Part shown: positions 42,874 through 51,511 of the stretch, one piece after another | How positions within the stretch are numbered: position 1 is the first letter of the stretch | How the letters are laid out: each line of letters begins with the position of its first letter | Source of the DNA: Hymenobacter negativus | GTDB lineage: Bacteria; Bacteroidota; Bacteroidia; Cytophagales; Hymenobacteraceae | Assembly (NCBI RefSeq): GCF_017571495.1 | Contig: NZ_JAGETZ010000018.1 | Location: 82,818-146,817, forward strand | Length of the DNA: 64,000 nt | Direction of reading: 5' to 3' | The notes under the pieces: generated by a model | Databases searched by the model: none | Told to the model about the DNA's origin: nothing | What the model saw: only the letters and a program-made list of their open reading frames with translations | Position numbers and translations under genes: made by a program

Positions 42874-43141
42874 CATTTTCTCAATCATCGGCGTCACTTA
42901 TAGCCTTAAATAGACTCGTTGGACTTATTAGCCGCGATTTGTATTTACCGTAAAGCACTCACACAACTGGGGACATTGAGCGAGCCGTGTAGGATGTCCT
43001 AGCATCTGACCTTTTATCTGACCTTTTGCCGACAACAATGAATAAAGCACCCCGTTCAAGCCACCTGGCCCTACTTTTGCAAAGCCGGTGCTGGATAACA
43101 AGGCGCAACTATTTGCGTTATGTTGTGCTCAACATTTGGAA
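42874..43141. other. right margin of the island, no gene seen
   Basis: Between the IS3 right end and attR I see no gene, RNA or clear hairpin. The frame of the downstream outer membrane protein happens to stay open back to 43088, but that upstream part is island DNA and does not look coding. Confidence 0.5.
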
Positions 43142-43189
43142 TTAGCAGCTCCAACACGCTTTTGCCACCTTCGACCAGAAACGCCCCGT
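43142..43189. repeat. attR: right 48-bp direct repeat of the genomic island
   Basis: Identical to 15410-15457 in the same orientation. It encodes, on the minus strand, the GAFLVEGGKSVLELL part of the stranded trmH 5' fragment. Confidence 0.9.
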
Positions 43190-43253
43190 GGCGGTGCCGG
43201 TACTTCTTTTGGTGCAGCGACTGCACGTATTTGCCAAGTGCTTTTGAAACCAT
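43142..43253 (-). pseudogene. displaced native 5' fragment of the trmH-family gene
   Basis: The minus strand encodes MVSKALGKYVQSLHQKKY and RHRHGAFLVEGGKSVLELL from ATG 43253, then runs on into island DNA (stop at 43071). It aligns without gaps to the first 37 residues of the intact gene at 14763-15521, being identical over the att repeat and 14 of 22 before it. This is the original start of the chromosomal gene, cut off by integration. If transcribed it would give a short useless peptide. Confidence 0.85.
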
Positions 43254-45922
43254 TGCTCGAATATTATTCATCAAAACTACGGCCCGCGCGCCAGGTCGGC
43301 CCGTGGCTGCTGCTGCTGGCCGTGGCCGCCTGCTCGCCGTTCAAGCTGCTTCAGCCCAAACAACGCCTGCTCAGCCGCGTTGAAATAAAGGGCGTGGAGC
43401 AAGCCGATAAAGAACGGCTGACCACCCTGGCCCAGCAGAAACCAAACACCCGGTTTCCGCTGCCCAAGCTGGCCATCTATCAGCTAGGGTTTAATTTTTA
43501 TGATTCGGTGCGACTTAAAAACAAGTTGCGCGCTATTCAGAACACCTACGTCGCGAAAATAAAGGCCGCCGGTACCGACTCGGCCGAACTTGGCAAGCTG
43601 CTCTCGCGCCGCGAGCGCAAAGTCAATCGCAAGCAGCTGGCCCTGGACAAGGGCAACGCTATTATGCGTTTGGGCGAGGCCCCGGTCATCTACGATTCGG
43701 CCCTCACGCGCAAGTCGGTGGAGCAGATGACGACTTACCTGCACTCCCAGGGCTTTTTTCGGGCGCGGGTGTCGGCCATCGATACCACCCGGTACAAGCA
43801 CGGGGTAGTGGTGCGGGCGCTGAAAAGCGTAGGTGCTATTTTCCCCGGCAAACCCGATTCGCTGGATGCGGCCAAGCAGTACCGGCGCGTCACGGTGACC
43901 TACAACATTGCCGAAGGCCAGCCCTTCCACTACCGCCTGCTAACGCCCAGCATTGCCGATTCGGGCGTAGCCGCCGTGGTGCGCCAGGGCCAGGGCGCCA
44001 CCCTACTAAAAGAAAACGAGCGCTACAACGAAGACCTCATTGGCCAAGAGCGTACCCGCCTCGAAACACTATTGAAGAACGCGGGCTATTACGATTTTCG
44101 CCAACAGTACATCACGCTGGAAGCCGACACCAGCTACGAGAAATTCACGGTGCGGCTGCGCACCTTTATTACCAACCCCGGCCCCGGCCAGGGCCACCGC
44201 GTGTACACGGTGAAGCAGGTCCGCTTCATCACCGATGCGGGCGTGGGCCGCACCCTGCGCAACGCCGCCGGCGACACCCTGCGCCGCGCCGGCACCGCCG
44301 CGGCCCTGCGCGCCCGCCCCAGCCTAGGTGTCCGCACCGATACAGTCACGACGGATTCGGTCCATTTCGCGGCCTACGCCCAGAAATACAGCACCAGCCT
44401 GCTGGCGCGCAAGGTGCTGGTACGGCCCGGCCAGCACTACAGCCTGGCCAACACCATGCAAACCCAGCGCTTGCTTGCCGACCTAGACATGTTCCGGTTT
44501 AATACCGTGAATTACCGCAAGGTGCCCGACCCGCCCGCCACCGATAGTACCGGTGTGCACCCCATTACTGGCGAGCTGGTGGCCGTCATCAATGCTTCGC
44601 CCGCGCCTAAGTTTGGGGAAACCAGTGAGGCCGGGGTTACCTACGTGGCCTACCTGCCAGGCCCGTTTCTAAACCTGCGTCTGAAAACCCGCAACCCTTT
44701 TGGTGGGGCTGAGGTGCTGGAGTTGGGGGTACGGGCGGGTTTCGAAGGCCAGCTTACCCGCGTGGGTGTGGTAGAGGGCGACAACCCCGAACAGGTGTAC
44801 ACCACTCAGTTGGGGGCTACGGCGGCGCTGGTGCTGCCACAATTTCTGGTGCCATTCAAGACCAATCATTTCCTGACGCGCTACAACCCAAAAACCCGCT
44901 TCTCGCTGTCGGAAACCTATGTAAACCGTCCGGAGTACACGCGCTCCAACTTTGAGTTTGCTTGGGACTACATCTGGCAACGTTCGCCGGTGCATCAGTA
45001 TGTGTTTTCGCCGGTAGTAATAACGCTAGTGAACTCGGCGGTGACGGATGACTTCCAAAAGCGCCTCGATACGCTGCGTATTCGCGATGGTTCGTCGCTC
45101 TACCGTTCCTTTAATAAACAGATTGAGCCCAGCTTTAGCTTCACCTCACTCTACAATTCTAACGACTTCAACCAGACCCGCGACGCCCGCTATCTACGCC
45201 TGTTTGCCGAAATTGGCGGCCTAACACGAGGACTTTATCGCAATGCGCTGTATGACGCGACGAGCTTGAGCGTGTATGATTTTGCCCGGGTGAGTGCTGA
45301 TTACCGTCGCTACTACCATGTCACGCCCCAGACTTTTTTTGTATGGCGCCTAAACGGCGGCATGGTCCACGCCCTCAGCCGGACTAACGACCCCCTCACC
45401 GGCTTCGACCCGTTTATTGTGCCCTACGATAAGTCGTTTTTTGCGGGCGGCTCTACAAGCCTACGGGCCTGGCAGCCACGCCGACTCGGGCCGGGCGGCT
45501 ACACGTCGAAGCTATCGAATGGTGCCCGCGACTACATCACCGAGCAGCCCGGCGAGTTGCTACTCGAAGGCAGCGTAGAATATCGCTTTCCCATCTACAG
45601 CTTCATCAAAGGTGCCTTGTTCACCGATTTTGGCAACGTATGGGGCTTGCAGGAGCGGAAGCAGGAAGACCCTACGAAGCTCGATTATGGCCAATACCTA
45701 CGTCCTGGTGCCCAGTTCCAACTTAATCAGTTCTACAAGCAGATTGCGGTGGGTTCCGGCTTCGGCATCCGCTTCGATTTTACGTTCCTGATTCTGCGCC
45801 TCGACATCGCCACCAAAGTGTACGACCCTACCGCCGAACCGACCCAGCGCTGGGCCCTGCGCAACTTCGACACCAGCGCCAATCCGATTTCCTTCAACCT
45901 GGGCATCGGATACCCCTTCTAA
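43253..45922 (+). CDS. tamL: TamL-like Omp85-family outer membrane lipoprotein
   Basis: A surface-antigen (BamA/TamA) family protein of about 890 residues involved in outer membrane protein or lipid handling. The N-terminus has a lipoprotein signal (PWLLLLAVAACSPF, lipobox VAAC), the mark of TamL as against BamA. POTRA-like beta-alpha repeats follow (RVTVTYNIAEGQPFHYRLL and VRARVS-type segments). The C-terminal half is a 16-strand barrel with KSFFAGGSTSLRAWQPRRLGP, the family's conserved loop, and GVPF-type end SFNLGIGYPF. No ATG lies before the signal; TTG 43253 is the best start, directly abutting the divergent native trmH ATG. The frame is open back to 43088, but that is island DNA. Confidence 0.82.
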   Translation: MLEYYSSKLRPARQVGPWLLLLAVAACSPFKLLQPKQRLLSRVEIKGVEQADKERLTTLAQQKPNTRFPLPKLAIYQLGFNFYDSVRLKNKLRAIQNTYVAKIKAAGTDSAELGKLLSRRERKVNRKQLALDKGNAIMRLGEAPVIYDSALTRKSVEQMTTYLHSQGFFRARVSAIDTTRYKHGVVVRALKSVGAIFPGKPDSLDAAKQYRRVTVTYNIAEGQPFHYRLLTPSIADSGVAAVVRQGQGATLLKENERYNEDLIGQERTRLETLLKNAGYYDFRQQYITLEADTSYEKFTVRLRTFITNPGPGQGHRVYTVKQVRFITDAGVGRTLRNAAGDTLRRAGTAAALRARPSLGVRTDTVTTDSVHFAAYAQKYSTSLLARKVLVRPGQHYSLANTMQTQRLLADLDMFRFNTVNYRKVPDPPATDSTGVHPITGELVAVINASPAPKFGETSEAGVTYVAYLPGPFLNLRLKTRNPFGGAEVLELGVRAGFEGQLTRVGVVEGDNPEQVYTTQLGATAALVLPQFLVPFKTNHFLTRYNPKTRFSLSETYVNRPEYTRSNFEFAWDYIWQRSPVHQYVFSPVVITLVNSAVTDDFQKRLDTLRIRDGSSLYRSFNKQIEPSFSFTSLYNSNDFNQTRDARYLRLFAEIGGLTRGLYRNALYDATSLSVYDFARVSADYRRYYHVTPQTFFVWRLNGGMVHALSRTNDPLTGFDPFIVPYDKSFFAGGSTSLRAWQPRRLGPGGYTSKLSNGARDYITEQPGELLLEGSVEYRFPIYSFIKGALFTDFGNVWGLQERKQEDPTKLDYGQYLRPGAQFQLNQFYKQIAVGSGFGIRFDFTFLILRLDIATKVYDPTAEPTQRWALRNFDTSANPISFNLGIGYPF

Positions 45923-46016
45923 ATTCTGAGGGAATTCTGTATCCATCTAAGGTATTTCGGTTCCTCATCCGTGTACAAGCTATCAGCGGCCTTCTTGGGG
46001 CCCTAGCATACTACGC

Positions 46017-46862
46017 ATGATGAACGAAATTTACCCCTCCGACAAACGCAGGGCCGGGCGCGCCACGTTGGCGCTGACTACTGGACTAGCACTGCTTTCC
46101 GGCTGCGAACTGATTGAATTCAGCCCTAATCAAACCTCTACTCCAGCAGCCTACAGCGACCTTACGGCCAAAAACATGGCTGCCCTGGCCCAGCGCCCAC
46201 TGGCGGCCGGCGACACGCTCCGCTTCGTATTTACCGGCGACTCGCAACGCTTCTATAGCGAAGCCGAAGACCTGGTGGAGAGTGTGAACCAACAGCCCGG
46301 CATTGCCTTCCTGGTGGTGGCCGGCGACATTTCTGACTTTGGCCTGGGGCGCGAGATGCGCTGGGTGCACGACAAGCTCAAGAAGCTGCGCGTGCCCTAC
46401 CTCACTGTGGTGGGCAACCACGACCACGCCGGCAACGGCCGACAGGTATACCAGGAAGTATTTGGGCCGCTGAACTATATCTTCACATACGCCGGCACGC
46501 GCTTCATTATGTTGAACACCAACGGCCGCGAATACCGCTTCGATGGCAGCGTACCCAACATCGGCTGGCTTCAGCAGCAGCTGGCCGATACGGTGGGCGT
46601 GCAGCGGCAGGTTGTTATCAACCACGTACCGCCGATGGATGAGGATTTCGACCCGCAGTTGGAACAGCCTTACGTGCAGGCGCTGAAGGCAGCGCCCCGC
46701 GTAGCCCTGGCCCTAAACGGGCATCGCCATGATTTTGGCATCGACCAGCCTTATGGGGAAGGGCTCACACTCATCAATTCGTATGCCTTCGAAAAACGCC
46801 GCTACGTTATCCTGACGCTATGGGGCAACAACCAGTTCAAGCTCAAAACTATTGATTTCTAA
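46017..46862 (+). CDS. lipoprotein metallophosphoesterase (calcineurin-like)
   Basis: A 281-residue dimetal phosphoesterase tethered to the envelope. The signal ATLALTTGLALLSGC ends in lipobox LSGC. Metal-binding motifs appear in order: FTGDSQ (variant of GDxH), VVAGDISDFG, VVGNHDHAG, VINHVPP and NGHRHDFG; these supply the Asp, Asn and His ligands. The first motif has Gln where His is usual, which is tolerated in several family members. The substrate is unknown. The next gene starts on the last base of its stop codon (TAATG), so they are co-translated. Confidence 0.85.
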   Translation: MMNEIYPSDKRRAGRATLALTTGLALLSGCELIEFSPNQTSTPAAYSDLTAKNMAALAQRPLAAGDTLRFVFTGDSQRFYSEAEDLVESVNQQPGIAFLVVAGDISDFGLGREMRWVHDKLKKLRVPYLTVVGNHDHAGNGRQVYQEVFGPLNYIFTYAGTRFIMLNTNGREYRFDGSVPNIGWLQQQLADTVGVQRQVVINHVPPMDEDFDPQLEQPYVQALKAAPRVALALNGHRHDFGIDQPYGEGLTLINSYAFEKRRYVILTLWGNNQFKLKTIDF

Positions 46863-47476
46863 TGAGCTTACTCGCTTTACTCCTGCTACCGCTTGAGGTC
46901 CTGAACCCGCCTCAGCTCGCTCCTGCCGATACTGTTCCGGCTACACCGCTACCCTGGTACGTGCCCACCCGCCTACTGGTGCACACAGCAGGCGACCAGG
47001 GCCTGCTGGCCGTAGGCGCCGGCTGGACTGCCAATCACAACCGCCTGGCCTTGGAAACGCTGGGCGGCTACCTCCCCAAACAATACAGCATCACGCCGAT
47101 GGGGATTTTCACGGCTAAAATCAGCTACACACCGTGGCAACTCCCGCTGCGCGCCACCGCATGGCGCGTGCAGCCCCTCACGGTGGGTGGGTTTGCGAGT
47201 TATTCTGCCAGCCGCGGCCTCACCACCACCCGCGGTAGCAAGTACGATGACGACTATTATTGGTGGTCGTCCCACACCCGCATTGGTGGCTTTGTGGGCA
47301 GTAGCGCCGGCTATGCTTTCCGCCCCACCAAGCGCGGTCATCCGCGCTCAGCCATGGCGTATTACGAGCTTGGCACCAACGACCTTTATCTCATCAGCTG
47401 GACGAGTGCCAGGGGTAGCCTGCCTTTTAGCGACATTCTCACGCTTGGGTTTGGCTTACGCCTGCAACTGTGGTAA
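46862..47476 (+). CDS. envelope protein of unknown function
   Basis: A 204-residue protein with a short hydrophobic N-terminus (SLLALLLLPLEVL) that may be a signal peptide. The rest has alternating hydrophobic/polar residues and many aromatic and glycine residues (WTANHNRLALETLGGYLPKQ, SAGYAFRPTKRG, LTLGFGLRLQLW), ending in a Trp after alternate hydrophobics, which fits a small outer membrane beta-barrel. The overlap of its start with the phosphoesterase stop suggests a common role at the outer membrane. No known family is recognised. Confidence 0.65.
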   Translation: MSLLALLLLPLEVLNPPQLAPADTVPATPLPWYVPTRLLVHTAGDQGLLAVGAGWTANHNRLALETLGGYLPKQYSITPMGIFTAKISYTPWQLPLRATAWRVQPLTVGGFASYSASRGLTTTRGSKYDDDYYWWSSHTRIGGFVGSSAGYAFRPTKRGHPRSAMAYYELGTNDLYLISWTSARGSLPFSDILTLGFGLRLQLW

Positions 47477-47480
47477 CCAG

Positions 47481-47528
47481 ACAACGCAAAGGGTCCTGCA
47501 GAATATTCCGCAGGACCCTTTGCGTTGT
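47481..47528. terminator. bidirectional terminator, 19-bp perfect stem
   Basis: Arms 47481-47499 and 47510-47528 are perfect complements with a 10-base loop, followed by T residues. It sits between the convergent envelope-protein gene and the E1 dehydrogenase gene. Confidence 0.85.
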
Positions 47529-47547
47529 TTAAGACCTTATTTGCGCC

Positions 47548-49761
47548 CTAATAAGCCAGCAGCTCTTCCAAAGCCGCCGCCACTTTGGCGGCGCTGGGCA
47601 GCATCTGCTTTTCCAACTCCACGTTGAGGGCAATGGCTGGCAGGTTGGCCGCGCCAAGGGTGAACACCGGCGCATCCAGCGACTGGAAGCAGTGGCGCTG
47701 AATGCGGCCGGCCAGACTTTCGGCAAAGCTGTTCATCAGTGGCTCCTCGGTGAGGACGAGCACCTTGCCATGGCGACGGGTAGCGGCCGTCACGGCGTCG
47801 AAATCGATGGGATTCAGCGTGCGTAAGTCTAGGATTTCGACCTGGCCCGGAAAGTTACGGCTGGCTGTTTTGGCCCAGTGCACGCCCATGCCATAGGTCA
47901 CGACGAGGGCCGTTTCGCCCTGGCGCAGCTTCTCGGCATCGGCCTCTTGGGCAATGGCTGCCTTTCCCAAAGGGATGACGTAGCCGGTAGCGGGTTCCAC
48001 CGTTTTGGCATCCTCCGTACCCGGCACCTTGCTCCAATACAGGCCCTTATGCTCCAACATCACCACCGGATTGGGGTCGAGGTAGGCGGCGCGCATCAGG
48101 CCTTTCATGTCGGCCGCGTTGCTGGGATACACCACTTTAATGCCCCGAATGGTGAGCAGGGTGCTTTCAATCGAGCCCGAATGGTAAGGCCCGCCCCCAC
48201 CGTACGCCCCAATCGGCACGCGGATAACGGCCGGAATCGGAAACTTGCCCATGGTGAGGTAGCACGATTTTGACAGCTCCTCCACCAGCTGGTTCAGCGC
48301 CGGCCAGATGTAGTCGGCAAACTGCACTTCGACGATGGCCCGGGCGCCCACGGCCGCCATGCCCGCTGTGCTGCCCACAATGTAAGCTTCCTGAATAGGC
48401 GTATTGAACACCCGCCGGTCGCCGTATTTCTTGGCCAGCAACGCCGCCTCGCGGAACACCCCGCCCAGCTCGCCGCCCACGTCCTGGCCGTAGAACAGCG
48501 CTTCGGGAAACTCGCGCAGAATGTCGTCCACGGCATGCAGCGCGGCATCCACCATCAGGGCTTTGTCGGCGCCGGAGGGGCTACGCTCGCCGGCTTCCTC
48601 AGTCACCGTGGGCGACGCAAACTCGTGGTCGGCAAAGGTGGCGGGGTCCGGATTGGGCGCGGCCAGGGCTTCGGCCCAGTCGGCGCGCACGGTGGCGCGA
48701 GCTTCAGATTGCAGCGCCGTCAGGTCAGCTTCGCTCACGCCCTGGTTTAGCAGCTGCTGACGCAGGCGCGGCAGGGGGTCCTGGGTTTGGTGGGCGGCTA
48801 AGTCGGAACGGTACCACTCGCGGCGCACGCCGCTGGTGTGGTGGCCCAGCAGCGGGCATTTGGCGTGCACCAGCACCGGTCCACGCCGGGCGCGCACGTG
48901 AGCAAAAGCTTCGGTCAGGCCCTTATACGATGAGCCAAAGTCGGCACCATCCACCTGCATCCGGCGCAGCCCGGGGAAGCCGGCGGCAAACTCATAGGCA
49001 TTCATGGCCCGCATCTCGCGGCCGGTGGCCGAGATACCCCAGTCATTGTCCTGCACCAGATAAATAATGGGCAGCTGGTGCAAAATGGCCATTTGCAGCG
49101 CTTCCGCCACCTCGCCCTCCGTCATGGCCCCATCGCCAATGGAACACAGCGACAGCGACTGATTAGTAGTCAACTGAGCATGTTTTGCTTTAAACGATTC
49201 AGTGCTAGCCGCCAGCTGCTCACTGCTTACGGATTCAAAGTACTTGATGGCATGCGCCACTCCCGTAGCCGGAATGGCTTGCATGCCCGTTGCGGAACTT
49301 TGGTGCGGAATCACCGGGACGCCTGCCCGCCGCAGTGAGGGGTGCGAATAATACGTGCGGCCGCCGCTAAAGGGGTCACCGGCCTTGGCCATGAGCTGGA
49401 GCATCAGCTCATACGGCCGCAGGCCCAGGCCCAGCAGCATGGCATCATCGCGGTAGTAGGGCGCCGCGTAGTCATGTTCGGTAAGCAGGAAAGCGGCGGC
49501 CAGCTGTACGGCTTCGTGGCCCCGGGCCGTGGCGTGCACGTAGCGGGCAGCAATGGCTTTCTCCTCTTCGTAGAGGCCAGCCATCTCAGCGGCGGTATGC
49601 ATCAGGCGGTAGGCACGACGCTGCAATTCGATGGCCAGGGCCGGGACTGCGGGCGCACTTGGGGCGGTAAAAGCCGCGGCCGCCGCGGCTGCAGCATTGG
49701 CTACACGGGTACTGGATAGGTCAACGGCATCGGGAGCGGCGGAGGCTGCAAAATCAGACAT
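47548..49761 (-). CDS. fused alpha/beta E1 component of a branched-chain 2-oxoacid dehydrogenase
   Basis: A 737-residue thiamine diphosphate enzyme that decarboxylates 2-oxoacids (probably those from Val, Leu and Ile) and passes the acyl group to E2. The alpha half (to about residue 370) has CSIGDGAMTEGEVAEALQ and YLVQDNDWGIS, the ThDP-Mg motif GDG...N. The beta half shows FYGQDVGGELGGVF, VEVQFADYIWPALNQLVEE and RVPIGAYGGGGPYHSG, ending with a transketolase C-terminal domain. Such fusions are usual in Bacteroidota. An Ala-rich N-terminal run (residues 22-31) is odd. A -7 element TACTTTTG lies 24-31 bases upstream. Confidence 0.92.
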   Translation of the reverse strand: MSDFAASAAPDAVDLSSTRVANAAAAAAAAFTAPSAPAVPALAIELQRRAYRLMHTAAEMAGLYEEEKAIAARYVHATARGHEAVQLAAAFLLTEHDYAAPYYRDDAMLLGLGLRPYELMLQLMAKAGDPFSGGRTYYSHPSLRRAGVPVIPHQSSATGMQAIPATGVAHAIKYFESVSSEQLAASTESFKAKHAQLTTNQSLSLCSIGDGAMTEGEVAEALQMAILHQLPIIYLVQDNDWGISATGREMRAMNAYEFAAGFPGLRRMQVDGADFGSSYKGLTEAFAHVRARRGPVLVHAKCPLLGHHTSGVRREWYRSDLAAHQTQDPLPRLRQQLLNQGVSEADLTALQSEARATVRADWAEALAAPNPDPATFADHEFASPTVTEEAGERSPSGADKALMVDAALHAVDDILREFPEALFYGQDVGGELGGVFREAALLAKKYGDRRVFNTPIQEAYIVGSTAGMAAVGARAIVEVQFADYIWPALNQLVEELSKSCYLTMGKFPIPAVIRVPIGAYGGGGPYHSGSIESTLLTIRGIKVVYPSNAADMKGLMRAAYLDPNPVVMLEHKGLYWSKVPGTEDAKTVEPATGYVIPLGKAAIAQEADAEKLRQGETALVVTYGMGVHWAKTASRNFPGQVEILDLRTLNPIDFDAVTAATRRHGKVLVLTEEPLMNSFAESLAGRIQRHCFQSLDAPVFTLGAANLPAIALNVELEKQMLPSAAKVAAALEELLAY

Positions 49762-49784
49762 CGGGGATGGGGCGGGTGAGGCTA

Positions 49785-49792
49785 CAAAAGTA
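49785..49792 (-). promoter_or_regulatory. -7 element of the E1 dehydrogenase gene
   Basis: On the minus strand TACTTTTG matches TAnnTTTG exactly, 24 bases before the ATG at 49761. No -33 TTTG is seen at 19-21 bases. Confidence 0.45.
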
Positions 49793-49810
49793 CGCCCCGC
49801 GCCCCCTTCC

Positions 49811-49818
49811 TATCTTTG
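49811..49818 (+). promoter_or_regulatory. -7 element of hemF
   Basis: TATCTTTG matches TAnnTTTG exactly, 123 bases before the hemF ATG. It is divergent from the E1 promoter; the leader contains the heptanucleotide arrays at 49826-49941. Confidence 0.45.
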
Positions 49819-49825
49819 CGCAGCC

Positions 49826-49941
49826 AGCAATGGGCAGTGAGCAGCGACCCGTTAGCAATGAGCAGTTTGCACCAAATTGTCCGTTGTGCCTTCTTCACTG
49901 CTCCTTGTTCGCTGCTCACTCTTCACTGCTAACTGCCCGTC
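49826..49941. repeat. opposed heptanucleotide arrays in the hemF leader
   Basis: From 49826 units of seven bases follow each other: AGCAATG, GGCAGTG, AGCAGCG, ACCCGTT, AGCAATG, AGCAGTT. From 49893 the complementary type runs up to the hemF ATG: CTTCACT, GCTCCTT, GTTCGCT, GCTCACT, CTTCACT, GCTAACT. The two arrays are in opposite orientation and can pair (for example 49836-49847 with 49909-49920, 12 bp). Confidence 0.6.
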
Positions 49942-50853
49942 ATGCCCTCTCCCACCACCCGCCCCGAAATCGAAGCCTGGCTGGCCGATTTTCAGCTCCG
50001 CCTCTGCCAGCAGCTCGAAACCGCCGATGCCGGCACCGCGCGTTTCCACACCGATGCCTGGCAGCGCGAAGGCGGCGGCGGGGGCCGCTCCAAAGTGCTG
50101 GAAAACGGCCGCATTCTGGAAAAAGGCGGCGTGGGCTTCTCGGCCGTGTGGGGCGAGATGAGCGCCAAAGCGGCCCAGCAGCTGCACATGCCCGACCCGC
50201 ATTTCTACGCCACGGGCGTGAGCGTGGTGCTACACCCCCGCAGCCCCCGCGTACCCATCATCCACATGAACGTGCGCTACTTCGAAGCCGGCAACGGCGA
50301 AGCCTGGTTTGGCGGCGGCATCGACTTGACCCCGATTTACGTGGACGAAGTCCAGGCGCGCCGCTTTCATGAGCAGCTAAAGGCTGTGTGCGACCGCCAC
50401 AATCCGGCCTATTATCCAAAGTTCACGCGCTGGGCCGACGACTACTTCTACCTCCCACACCGCCAGGAAACCCGCGGTGTAGGCGGCATTTTTTACGACA
50501 GACTGACCATAGGCCCCGACGGCACGGCCGAAGAACTGTTTGCCTTCATGCGCGATGTAGCCGAGCTATTCGGCCCGTTTTACACCGCGCTAATGGCCGA
50601 AAACCACGCCCTGCCTTTCGCCGAGCGCGAAGAAGCCTGGCAAACCCAGCGCCGCGCTCGCTACGCCGAATTCAACCTCGCTTTCGACCGCGGCACTCGT
50701 TTCGGCCTCGAAACCGGCGGCCGCACCGAATCCATTCTTATGAGCCTGCCCCCTCGCACCGGCTGGGCCTACAATCCTGCCCCACCCGCGCCCGGCACTC
50801 CTGAGGCCAATACCCTGGGCTGGCTTCGCAAGGGCGTAGACTGGTTAGCGTAA
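49942..50853 (+). CDS. hemF: oxygen-dependent coproporphyrinogen III oxidase
   Basis: A 303-residue cytosolic haem-pathway enzyme that turns coproporphyrinogen III into protoporphyrinogen IX by two oxidative decarboxylations with O2. Family hallmarks are GGGGRSKVLENGRILEKGGV near residue 50, IIHMNVRYFEA, WFGGGIDLTPIYV around 130, KFTRWADDYFYLPHR, GVGGIFYDRL, and the C-terminal GRTESILMSLPPRTGWAY. The length and motif order match HemF well. The ATG at 49942 directly follows the heptad array. Confidence 0.95.
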   Translation: MPSPTTRPEIEAWLADFQLRLCQQLETADAGTARFHTDAWQREGGGGGRSKVLENGRILEKGGVGFSAVWGEMSAKAAQQLHMPDPHFYATGVSVVLHPRSPRVPIIHMNVRYFEAGNGEAWFGGGIDLTPIYVDEVQARRFHEQLKAVCDRHNPAYYPKFTRWADDYFYLPHRQETRGVGGIFYDRLTIGPDGTAEELFAFMRDVAELFGPFYTALMAENHALPFAEREEAWQTQRRARYAEFNLAFDRGTRFGLETGGRTESILMSLPPRTGWAYNPAPPAPGTPEANTLGWLRKGVDWLA

Positions 50854-50897
50854 GGCGTAAGGAATGAAGAATTAATATAAATGCCCCCAAGTAACAG

Positions 50898-51479
50898 ATG
50901 CCAATTCTTCATTTCCTGCAAAATCTTGACCGGAACCTGGTGCTGGCCATCAATCACGCCCACACCCCGGCGCTGGATTCGGTGATGGTGTTTGCCTCAA
51001 ACCGCTACGCCTGGATTCCGGCCTACGCGCTGCTTATCACGGTGTTAATTGATTTATTTCGGCGCAATGCCTTGCTAGTGCTGCCCTTGGTCGTAGCAGC
51101 CGTGGGCCTTGCCGACAGCATCACCAGCCGGTTGTTCAAGCCCTTTTTTGCCCGCCTCCGCCCCTGCCACGACAGTAAGCTAGCCGGCCTGCTCCACCTG
51201 CCCGACGGCTGCGGGGGGCAGTTCGGTTTCCTGTCCTCACACGCGGCTAACTCGATGGCATTGGCGGTTTTTCTGCTGCTAGTGCTGCCACAGGGCCGTT
51301 TCCGGCTGACCAAGGCGCTGGCTTTTGTATGGGCCGTACTGCTTTCTTACAGCCGCATGTACCTGGGCGCTCATTACCCTTCCGATGTATTGGGCGGAGC
51401 AGCCATTGGAGCACTACTTGGCTGGGGCGCGGCAAGGCTGTTTCAGTACTTATCGGCCCGCTGGCCAAGCCTCCAGTAA
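50898..51479 (+). CDS. PAP2-family membrane phosphatase
   Basis: A 193-residue integral membrane phosphatase of the lipid phosphatase / undecaprenyl-diphosphatase class, with about five or six helices. The three catalytic motifs are present: KPFFARLRP (KxxxxxxRP), SSHAANSMAL (variant of PSGH) and SRMYLGAHYPSDVLGG (SRxxxxxHxxxD). The acidic and basic residues needed for the phospho-histidine mechanism are intact. Its substrate could be undecaprenyl pyrophosphate or another isoprenoid or lipid phosphate. It is a single gene 44 bases after hemF. Confidence 0.88.
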   Translation: MPILHFLQNLDRNLVLAINHAHTPALDSVMVFASNRYAWIPAYALLITVLIDLFRRNALLVLPLVVAAVGLADSITSRLFKPFFARLRPCHDSKLAGLLHLPDGCGGQFGFLSSHAANSMALAVFLLLVLPQGRFRLTKALAFVWAVLLSYSRMYLGAHYPSDVLGGAAIGALLGWGAARLFQYLSARWPSLQ

Positions 51480-51511
51480 ACTTACTGGCTGAAAATCACC
51501 AATTCTACGGT

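Larger units (their letters stand above)
15458..43189. mobile_element. 27.7-kb genomic island integrated in trmH, carrying a Dnd/Dpt phosphorothioate system
   Basis: The element is defined by perfect 48-bp direct repeats at both ends (15410-15457 and 43142-43189), an internal tyrosine recombinase next to the left end, and a duplicated 5' fragment of the target gene at the right end. Inside are a double-HTH regulator, the dptFGH restriction genes, dndA, the dndC-D-E-X-B operon, an HNH/MazG-like pair, and decayed genes including an IS3-family copy. The cargo is visibly richer in A+T than the flanks, above all dptFGH and dndB. No conjugation genes are seen, so it is an integrative element that either relies on helpers or has lost them. 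Confidence 0.88.

Noticed and set aside
43088..43252. The upstream in-frame part of the tamL reading frame
   Set aside because: It starts in island DNA and reads through the att repeat and the antisense of trmH, so it is not part of the native protein.
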